Origin: Verrucomicrobiota bacterium
Lineage (GTDB): Bacteria; Verrucomicrobiota; Kiritimatiellia; JAAZAB01
Reading direction: 5' to 3'
NCBI GenBank assembly: GCA_018896395.1
Contig: JAHIMN010000052.1
Coordinates: 1-7,174, forward strand
Length of the DNA: 7,174 bases
In this document: positions 1 to 4,610 of the stretch, in pieces
Layout of the letters: every line of letters begins with the position of its first letter
Numbering within the stretch: position 1 is the stretch's first letter
The notes under the pieces: generated by a model
Seen by the model: the letters and a program-made list of their open reading frames with translations, nothing else
Told to the model about the DNA's origin: nothing
Database searches by the model: none
Program-made: the position numbers and the translations under genes

Positions 1-575
1 CACACGGCAATCCCGACATAGAGAATGATCATTTGGATTACGTCCGAATATATGTCTGCGCGGATGCCGCCCAGAAATTCGTAAATCATCGCCACGACGC
101 CGATCAACAACACTGATGCCCAGAACGGCAGGCCGACTAACTGCTGAATAACGAGCGAAATTCCATAGACGGTTACCCCGGTCGAAAAAGCGCGGAGAAA
201 TTGAAACAGAAGCGAAAGAACCATGCGGCTTCCCGGCCCGAAACGGCGCCCCAGGTATTCGTATACCGAAACGACATTCTGGCTCCGGAAAAAAGGGAGC
301 AGGAACATCATTACCCCGATCATGGCCAGCGGCACCGCTAACTCGTACTGCAGCCATAAAAGACCGCCGACGGCTATGACGAAAGCCGGAGCTCCCAGCA
401 GGCTGTTCGTGGAACACTGGGTGGCCATGGTGGAAATAGCGATCGGCCAGTGTCCGATCCGGTTGCCGCCCAGAAAATAATCGCTCCCTGTCCGCTGAGT
501 GCGCCCAAGCCGCACTGCCATTCCGATCATGCCAAGAAGATAAAAGGCGACAATGGTCCAGTCTAATCCGTTCAT
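1..575 (-). CDS. Sodium:solute symporter (SSS family), C-terminus missing at window edge
   Basis: Integral membrane protein expected to couple sodium entry to uptake of a small solute; the substrate cannot be told. Only the first 191 codons are visible, from an ATG at 575-573 to the left edge, open throughout. The start MNGLDWTIVAFYLLGMIG forms the first membrane helix, followed by a charged loop (RLGRTQRTGSDYFLGGNRIG, residues 22-41). Residues 49-62 (TMATQCSTNSLLGA) resemble the SSS TM1 sodium/substrate region. Residues 106-111 (EYLGRR) and 165-184 (YEFLGGIRADIYSDVIQMII) match the family pattern E-x-L-x-x-R-F and GG-x-x-A-x-x-x-D-x-x-Q. Full members are about 450-600 residues, so well over half is outside. 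The start codon overlaps the stop of the upstream channel gene by one base (TAATG), so translation is probably coupled. Family assignment is confident; solute and further topology are not. Confidence 0.88.
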   Translation of the reverse strand, partial: MNGLDWTIVAFYLLGMIGMAVRLGRTQRTGSDYFLGGNRIGHWPIAISTMATQCSTNSLLGAPAFVIAVGGLLWLQYELAVPLAMIGVMMFLLPFFRSQNVVSVYEYLGRRFGPGSRMVLSLLFQFLRAFSTGVTVYGISLVIQQLVGLPFWASVLLIGVVAMIYEFLGGIRADIYSDVIQMIILYVGIAV

Positions 576-1687
576 TATGGTTGTCCGCGCAATAATCTCA
601 ATGTCATCTGGCGCTTGTCGTCATTGGCAAGATAAATCGTCTGGGTCGGGAAAGCAAAGTCAATGCTTTCGGCATTGAAACGCTCTAGAATTTGCTGGTT
701 AACGTGTTCGGAAAATTGCATGTATTCCCAATAACCCGGCGGATGATACCAATAGATCATTATGATATTCAAAGAAGCGTCGTTGAAAGCATTGAAATAA
801 ACACGCGGCGGAAATTCCGGATGCATGCCTTCGTGATTGTTTAAAATCTCCTTAATGATATCCAGCGCCCGCTGAACTTTTTCGGGGGGTGTATCGTAGG
901 TGATGGTGATGCTTGCCAGATGCCGGATAAACGGCCGTCTGCCGATGTTCTGAATAGTTTTGTTGACCATCTCCGAATTCGGTATGGTTATCTGGTGCCC
1001 GTCAAAGGTGCGGATTCTTGTAGAGCGGAATCCGATGCTTTCAACCGGGCCATCATAATTATCAACTACGATCCGCTCGCCGATCTCAAATGGCTTATCC
1101 ATCAGAATAACCAGCGAGCCGAAGAAGTTTTTGATCGTGTCTTGTCCGGCCAGCGCGATGGCCAACCCGGCGACGCCCAGTCCGGCGAGAATTGTGGTAA
1201 TGCTTTTTCCGCTGACCTGTTGAATGACGTTGAGGAGCACCAGGACAAAGACGGTAATTCTGATGCTTTTACCGACAAGGGGCGCCAGAACGTCATCCAC
1301 TTTGCTTTCGGTTTTCCTGGCAAGACCGAGAAGATAATAGTCAACAATGTCAACAAGCGAATAAAGAGCATAACCGATGGCAATGGCGTTTAATGTGTGA
1401 CCGATAGTGTCGGCCATATTTCTAAGGCTTGGCCCGAGATTCGTCAGCGCGGCTATGCCGAGCCACCATCCCAGAGTGAAAGCCGCCATAACAACCGGCC
1501 GCGAAAGCGCCGCCAACAGCAATCCTATCATTTTCTTTTTCTTTTCGCGCGAATGATCGGCTGCCCGTTGCATAAAAAACCGTGCCAACCTTCCCGCAAT
1601 GAGCGAAAACAGGATTGCCGCGAAAAAAACCAGGACCTTCCAGAGCTCATTGCCAGCAATGCTTGTCTGCCATAGAAATTCATACAT
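575..1687 (-). CDS. MscS-family small-conductance mechanosensitive ion channel
   Basis: Inner-membrane channel of the MscS superfamily, which opens under membrane tension to release solutes during osmotic down-shock. The 370-residue protein has hydrophobic segments near residues 15-35, 55-82, 96-122 and 142-158. The pore-lining helix is around 163-187 (ILAGLGVAGLAIALAGQDT), a Gly/Ala-rich pattern characteristic of MscS TM3. It is followed by NFFGSLVILMDKPFEIGERI (187-206) leading into the beta domain, with IPNSEMVNKTIQNIGRR at 235-251. The C-terminal alpha/beta domain ends with IDFAFPTQTIYL (342-353), the usual closing motif. It is somewhat longer than E. coli MscS (286) because of extra N-terminal helices. 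An in-frame TTG lies two codons upstream (1693); ATG at 1687 is preferred but the ribosome binding site permits either. The downstream symporter overlaps by one base, so the two form an operon, plausibly for osmotic or solute balance (inference). Confidence 0.93.
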   Translation of the reverse strand: MYEFLWQTSIAGNELWKVLVFFAAILFSLIAGRLARFFMQRAADHSREKKKKMIGLLLAALSRPVVMAAFTLGWWLGIAALTNLGPSLRNMADTIGHTLNAIAIGYALYSLVDIVDYYLLGLARKTESKVDDVLAPLVGKSIRITVFVLVLLNVIQQVSGKSITTILAGLGVAGLAIALAGQDTIKNFFGSLVILMDKPFEIGERIVVDNYDGPVESIGFRSTRIRTFDGHQITIPNSEMVNKTIQNIGRRPFIRHLASITITYDTPPEKVQRALDIIKEILNNHEGMHPEFPPRVYFNAFNDASLNIIMIYWYHPPGYWEYMQFSEHVNQQILERFNAESIDFAFPTQTIYLANDDKRQMTLRLLRGQP

Positions 1688-1697
1688 AAACAAGATG

Positions 1698-1704
1698 CTC
1701 CCTT
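1698..1704 (-). promoter_or_regulatory. Ribosome binding site of the mscS-like gene
   Basis: AAGGGAG on the minus strand lies 10 bases before the ATG at 1687 and 4 bases before the in-frame TTG at 1693. ATG is taken because codon preference outweighs slightly long spacing. Further upstream (GGTCAA at 1767-1772, read as TTGACC) there is a possible -35 box, but no convincing -10 at the right distance. Confidence 0.55.
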
Positions 1705-1862
1705 CTTTTATATAACAATTATCGTGCGTGTCCTATAATGTCCATAAGTTGTTGCCAATGGGTGATGGTCAAAACCAGGACTTCCATCTTTCGCCAAGCA
1801 ACGCGGTCAGGGTTAAAGTAGCATAAAATTGCGCTTTGTAAACAATACCCCGCCTCCATATG

Positions 1863-1952
1863 TTAGTCTGGGTGAAAAAAGGAGAACCCATATCCGCCAT
1901 ACCAAGAGGAACGGAGCTTTTCGTCTCGCCCGGTTCTGAGTTCGATTGACAT
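1863..1952 (-). pseudogene. Possible N-terminal remnant of a tyrosine recombinase/integrase
   Basis: A 29-codon frame beginning MSIELRTGRDEKLRSSWYGG and ending YGFSFFHPD before TAA. It has a strong ribosome binding site, AGGGGAGG at 1958-1965, five bases before the ATG. The pattern R-x-G-R-D-x-x-L-x-S-x-WYG-x-Y resembles the short N-terminal strand region with which many phage-type integrases begin, where a W-Y-G-x-Y element precedes the 'NGKR' turn. Nothing downstream in any frame continues an integrase, and no catalytic R-H-R-Y region is present, so if real it is a stub left after deletion. Its position about 220 bp from a 3' tRNA fragment fits an integrase beside its attachment site. A chance small ORF or a genuine small peptide cannot be excluded. 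A longer frame over the same bases (MNRGGGYVNR..., ATG at 1968-1970) is less convincing. Confidence 0.33.
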
Positions 1953-1965
1953 AGCCGCCTCCCCT

Positions 1966-2170
1966 GTTCATTTTTTTCTTGCCGGTTGAATCGATTGACT
2001 GTAGTATATTCGCCATTCAGTAATTGGGCATATAGGCACCGTGTAATGTCTCTGAAACAAACATGCAGCAACAGCGTGGGCAACCGCAAGCAAAAAAACC
2101 ACACATCAACTCACACGAACCTATATAAAACGCAATAATTCCAATAATAAAGGATTTTTAACAAAATAAT
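1966..2170. other. Non-coding, AT-rich spacer
   Basis: No supportable gene or RNA was seen here on either strand. GC content falls sharply toward the right end: the last 50 bases (2121-2170) contain only 9 G or C. It ends exactly where the tRNA-Met 3' fragment begins. The stretch 1705-1862 on the other side of the integrase-like remnant is likewise without a supportable gene. Confidence 0.6.
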
Positions 2171-2284
2171 TCAGGCTCATAACCTGAAGGTCGCTGGTTC
2201 CCAGCCGTAGGCTGGTCCGCTTCTGGCGGATCGTGCCTTAGGCAGACCCGCCTCTGGCGGGAAATCCAGCCCCCGTTACCCATT
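2171..2284 (+). pseudogene. 3' fragment of an initiator-type tRNA-Met (CAT), T loop interrupted
   Basis: TCAGG-CTCATAA-CCTGA (2171-2187) is a perfect five-pair anticodon stem with a seven-base loop and CAT anticodon. AGGTC (2188-2192) is the variable loop typical of bacterial initiator tRNA. The T stem begins GCTGG and the loop TTC (2193-2200). The rest of the loop and stem, AAAT-CCAGC, resumes at 2262-2270, so the two halves join to GCTGG-TTCAAAT-CCAGC. The 3' acceptor strand CCCCGTT, discriminator A and CCCA follow (2271-2282), close to the usual initiator ending CCCCGCTACCA with a C-to-T change and an extra C. No D arm or 5' acceptor strand precedes it; the upstream sequence is AT-rich. 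It is therefore a non-functional 3' tRNA piece, as left at one end of an element integrated into a tRNA gene. The A-T pair in the anticodon stem departs from the three G-C pairs of most initiators, in line with decay. Confidence 0.68.
2201..2261. repeat. 61-bp palindromic cassette of four hairpins inserted in the tRNA fragment
   Basis: Four back-to-back perfect hairpins: CCAGCC-GTA-GGCTGG (2201-2215), TCCGC-TTCTG-GCGGA (2216-2230), TGCC-TTA-GGCA (2234-2244) and CCCGCC-TCT-GGCGGG (2247-2261). Only 2231-2233 and 2245-2246 lie outside stems. Removing the cassette restores a seven-base T loop, so it is an insertion relative to the tRNA. The build resembles small mobile palindromic repeats such as the Rickettsia palindromic elements, but no family membership is claimed. 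Confidence 0.72.
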
Positions 2285-2306
2285 GCAAGACACAGGTTCC
2301 ACCGGC

Positions 2307-2326
2307 GGCGGATCTGTCTAAGGCGG
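2307..2326. repeat. Decayed partial copy of the hairpin cassette
   Basis: GGCGGATC followed by TGTCTAAGGCGG repeats the cassette segment 2225-2245 (GGCGGATC, one extra G, TGCCTTAGGCAG): eight identical bases, then 9 of 12. The stem is no longer perfectly paired, so this looks like an older relative of the intact cassette. Confidence 0.45.
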
Positions 2327-2369
2327 CAAAACGGCCGGCGCCAGGCGGCGCGGGTTAGGCATTAAGAAC

Positions 2370-2375
2370 AGGAGG
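2370..2375 (+). promoter_or_regulatory. Ribosome binding site that supports a GTG start
   Basis: AGGAGG lies four bases before GTG at 2380-2382. The match to the anti-Shine-Dalgarno is perfect and decides the start of the secreted coiled-coil protein, whose signal peptide begins right there. No convincing promoter was seen upstream. Confidence 0.8.
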
Positions 2376-2379
2376 CTTT

Positions 2380-2841
2380 GTGAAGACCGTATTACTCTTA
2401 ACCGTGGTGATGTGCATAAGCGTATTGAGCGTAAGCCAGGCCTACGGCGAAGATAAGCCCCAAGCCGGACCGACTCAAACCGCCGCGCCGGCGCCGGCCC
2501 CCGTGCCGGGTCCGGCATTCAAGACCGGCAAACAGCAGATGTTTCAGCCAGTATCCATGGATCCGGCGCTCGTGCGCCAGAGTATGCAGGCCCGCTCGGA
2601 ATACGATGACCTCAACCGGCGCATTATGGCCCGGCAAACCAAGCTTTACGAGGAGAACGCGCAAATCAAAGAACTCCAGACCCAACTGCGGGATTTACAG
2701 AAAAAGATAGACAAGCTGATGGCAGAGGATGAGGAATTGAACACCCTGAAGAAGAAGTTCGCATCCATCACACCGGAATTTCCCATGGGGTCGCGCAAAG
2801 GTTTTTCCACCAACGCGATGCCGTTTTCCATCGGCCGCTAA
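2380..2841 (+). CDS. Secreted coiled-coil protein, unknown function
   Basis: Not a recognised family. The 153-residue protein starts at GTG with a perfect AGGAGG. Residues 1-23 (MKTVLLLTVVMCISVLSVSQ then AYG) form a classic signal peptide, with likely cleavage after SQA or AYG. There is no lipobox, since the cysteine at 12 sits in the hydrophobic core. Residues 25-48 are a Pro/Ala-rich linker (APAPAPVPGPA). Residues about 66-127 are a charged, heptad-like helix (ELQTQLRDLQKKIDKLMAEDEEL), so probably a coiled coil, followed by a short tail ending in NAMPFSIGR. It is probably periplasmic or envelope-associated and may oligomerise. Its TAA overlaps the ATG of the next gene by one base, so the two are very likely made together; that neighbour is a cytoplasmic regulator-like protein, so the functional link is unclear. 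Confidence 0.82.
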   Translation: MKTVLLLTVVMCISVLSVSQAYGEDKPQAGPTQTAAPAPAPVPGPAFKTGKQQMFQPVSMDPALVRQSMQARSEYDDLNRRIMARQTKLYEENAQIKELQTQLRDLQKKIDKLMAEDEELNTLKKKFASITPEFPMGSRKGFSTNAMPFSIGR

Positions 2842-3560
2842 TGCCGTATCGCACCTTCAACTTGAACGAAGCGGCCATCTATCTGCACCTGGCACGTACC
2901 GACCTGGCAACCATGGTACAGCGCCGGGAAATTCCGGTGGAAACGCAGGGCAATCGCCTGGTGTTCCGCAAAAAGGACATTGACGCCTGGGCCTCGCAAC
3001 GCATCCTGGGGCTTTCCCACAAGCGGCTTACCACCTACCACAAGCAGACCTCAGCCCTAACCCGGGATCGATCACATCAATCGCTCAGCGTGGTGGCGCT
3101 GGTCCGCACGGATGCGATCGAACCGGCGCTGACATCCAAAACCAAATCCTCCGTGCTCCGCGACATGGTGGCGCTGGCCGACCGCACCGGACTGATGTGC
3201 AATCCACGCGATTTTTTGCAAAGCCTGGTAGAACGGGAGCGCCTGTGCTCCACGGCGCTGTCCGACGGCATTGCGCTCCTGCATCCCCGCAACCATGATC
3301 CGCACATGATTGTGAATTCGTTCATCAGTATTGGCCGGGCCATCCATCCCGTGCCATTTGGCGCGCCGGACGGGAATCGGACCGACTTGTTTTTCCTGAT
3401 CTGTTGTCAGGACGATCGCCTGCACCTGCACGTTCTGGCGCGGCTGTGCATGATTAGCAAGCAGACGAAAGTCCTGCTCCAGCTCCGCGAGGCGGAGTCG
3501 GCCAACACCATGGTCACGATCCTGCGCCGGGCGGAAGAAGACATGGTCAGACAGATGTAG
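2841..3560 (+). CDS. HTH (excisionase/MerR-type) - PTS EIIA (PtsN-like) fusion protein
   Basis: Cytoplasmic, probably a phosphorylation-responsive regulator. Residues 6-52 (FNLNEAAIYLHLARTDLATM, then a wing QGNRLVFRKKDIDAWAS at 36-52) match the excisionase/MerR-type winged HTH found in small DNA-binding proteins. After a linker (53-104), residues about 105-236 resemble PTS EIIA type 2 (fructose/mannitol/PtsN). ERERLCSTALSDGIALLHPR (131-150) corresponds to PtsN's 'ERE-x-L-x-ST-x-x-G-IAIPHG', so His148 is the candidate phosphohistidine. DLFFLICCQDDRLHLHVLAR (182-201) carries the second conserved histidine region (His195/197). Differences from PtsN are L147-H-P149 in place of P-H-G, and no sugar-binding EIIB/EIIC neighbours, so a regulatory rather than transport role is inferred. 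It is translationally coupled to the secreted protein upstream. Whether HPr-type phosphotransfer exists here is unknown. Confidence 0.8.
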   Translation: MPYRTFNLNEAAIYLHLARTDLATMVQRREIPVETQGNRLVFRKKDIDAWASQRILGLSHKRLTTYHKQTSALTRDRSHQSLSVVALVRTDAIEPALTSKTKSSVLRDMVALADRTGLMCNPRDFLQSLVERERLCSTALSDGIALLHPRNHDPHMIVNSFISIGRAIHPVPFGAPDGNRTDLFFLICCQDDRLHLHVLARLCMISKQTKVLLQLREAESANTMVTILRRAEEDMVRQM

Positions 3561-3575
3561 GCGACAGGTAACTAC

Positions 3576-3818
3576 GCAGGTTCAGCGGTTCACAGTTCAC
3601 GGTTCAACGATTGGCTCGTGCTTCGTAGCAACGCTTCTACGCCCTGCGTAGCGGCTTCGCAGAGCAGGGAGCTACTTCGCAGAGTAGCCGGGGAGAGAAG
3701 GGCTAACCCGTTGCAAAAACCGAGGTCTTGAAGTCGGTGATTCGTCACATGTGACGGGCGGTCGTTCATGGCCCGCTCCAGTAACCGTGAACCGTGAACC
3801 CTTGAACTGTGAACCTGC
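3576..3818. repeat. MITE-like non-coding repeat with heptad terminal inverted arrays and hairpins
   Basis: Left end: GCAGGTTCA (3576-3584), then three consecutive heptads GGTTCAC, AGTTCAC, GGTTCAA (3587-3607). Right end: GTGAACC GTGAACC (3787-3800) and GTGAACC at 3809-3815, closing with TGAACCTGC (3810-3818), the exact reverse complement of the left tip. Inside are hairpins CGTAG/CTACG (3624-3641), CCCTGC/GCAGGG (3642-3669) and GCTACT/AGTAGC with loop TCGCAG (3671-3688), plus CTTCGCAGAG repeated exactly 20 bases apart (3655-3664, 3675-3684). No transposase or convincing ORF is present, and minus-strand reading frames here look like repeat translation. It fills the whole gap between the HTH-EIIA gene and the methyltransferase gene, so it may be the source of terminator or promoter signals for them. 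Confidence 0.6.
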
Positions 3819-3831
3819 ATAGCAACGATTT

Positions 3832-4599
3832 ATGCATACTCATCCACCATCGGTTATCCACAGCACCGACAATCCGGTCTATAAAAAACTACTGGCCTTG
3901 CAGACGGCCCACGGCATCCGCAAGCACGGCGAATACCTGGTCGCGGGCCCCAAGCTCACGGCCGAAGCCGTGCGCCAACAGAGCCAGGTTATCGGCGCCT
4001 GGATTTCAACCCCTGACCTGCCACCCCCCCCGCCATCGCTTGCCGGCACGCAATGGGTGCTACTGGATAAAAGACTGTTTCGGAACGTGAACGTGTTCGG
4101 GGTTCCGGGAATCCTGTTGACCATGCGTCTGCCTGATCTCCCGGTATTTCAACCAAAGGCACACTGGCCGGCCGGATGCACTCTGTTTATTCCCTTTGGC
4201 GACCCCGAAAACGTGGGAGGCGCCATACGTGCCGCCGCCGGGCTGGGCGCGGCACGGGTCGTACTGTTGCGGGAAGCGGCTTGTCCCTTTCTGCCTAAGG
4301 CTGTACGCGCCTCAGCAGGGGCCGCCTGGAAAATCCGGTTGGAATCGGGGCCAGGCCTGGCCGAGTTGACCGCCATCAAAACCGTACCGCTCTTTGCACT
4401 CGACATGGAGGGCGCGCCGCTTGATAACGTGAAGCGCCCCGCTTGCTACGGACTGGTGGCCGGGATGGAAGGCTTTGGGTTACCGGAGGCATTGCGGCGG
4501 CATTGCCGGCGGGTTTCCATTCCCATGACCAACGGGATCGAATCGCTCAACGCGGCGGCGGCCACGGCCGTGGCCTTGTGGGCCTGGCAGGGAAATTAA
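3832..4599 (+). CDS. SpoU/TrmH-family RNA 2'-O-ribose methyltransferase
   Basis: Transfers a methyl group from S-adenosylmethionine to a ribose 2'-OH in tRNA or rRNA; the target nucleotide cannot be read from sequence. The 255-residue protein has an N-terminal substrate-binding part (STDNPVYKKLLALQ, 11-24; HGEYLVAGPKLTAEA, 32-46). The trefoil-knot SPOUT domain carries its three motifs: motif 1 DPENVGGAIRAAAGLGA (124-140, Asn127 and Arg133), motif 2 GLVAGMEGFGLPEALR (207-222, Glu213), and motif 3 VSIPMTNGIESLNAAAATAV (228-247, Asn240). Length is as usual for the family. The ATG has no visible Shine-Dalgarno and lies 13 bases after the repeat element, so the start or mode of initiation is uncertain. 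A run of eight C (4024-4031) encodes part of PPPPP at 64-68. It converges on the helicase gene with an 11-bp gap. Confidence 0.9.
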   Translation: MHTHPPSVIHSTDNPVYKKLLALQTAHGIRKHGEYLVAGPKLTAEAVRQQSQVIGAWISTPDLPPPPPSLAGTQWVLLDKRLFRNVNVFGVPGILLTMRLPDLPVFQPKAHWPAGCTLFIPFGDPENVGGAIRAAAGLGAARVVLLREAACPFLPKAVRASAGAAWKIRLESGPGLAELTAIKTVPLFALDMEGAPLDNVKRPACYGLVAGMEGFGLPEALRRHCRRVSIPMTNGIESLNAAAATAVALWAWQGN

Positions 4600-4610
4600 A
4601 GCTGGTCATT

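Noticed and set aside
920..1393. 157-aa plus-strand frame opposite the channel gene
   Set aside because: Antisense shadow of a clear MscS-family gene, with no family features of its own.
1734..1739. Perfect TATAAT on the plus strand
   Set aside because: No -35 box at usual spacing and no plus-strand gene downstream before 2380.
1855..1944. Plus-strand 29-codon frame MLVWVKKGEPISAIPRGTEL...
   Set aside because: No ribosome binding site before its ATG, and it is antisense to the integrase-like stub; likely chance.
1769..2104. Minus-strand reading frames of 111 and 67 aa over the intergenic stretch upstream of mscS
   Set aside because: Composition is unlike a protein family, start contexts are weak, and they overlap the better-supported 29-codon integrase-like frame.
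2193..2205. GCTGG-TTC-CCAGC read as a self-contained hairpin rather than a T arm
   Set aside because: The tRNA reading explains more: the sequence resumes as AAAT-CCAGC plus acceptor strand after the cassette.
3579..3815. GGTTCAC heptads as a CRISPR-like array
   Set aside because: Repeats are 7 bases, contiguous or in inverted orientation, with no spacers and no cas genes.
3590..3820. 76-aa minus-strand reading frame
   Set aside because: Lies wholly inside the hairpin/heptad repeat; its residues are translations of repeat units, with no ribosome binding site.
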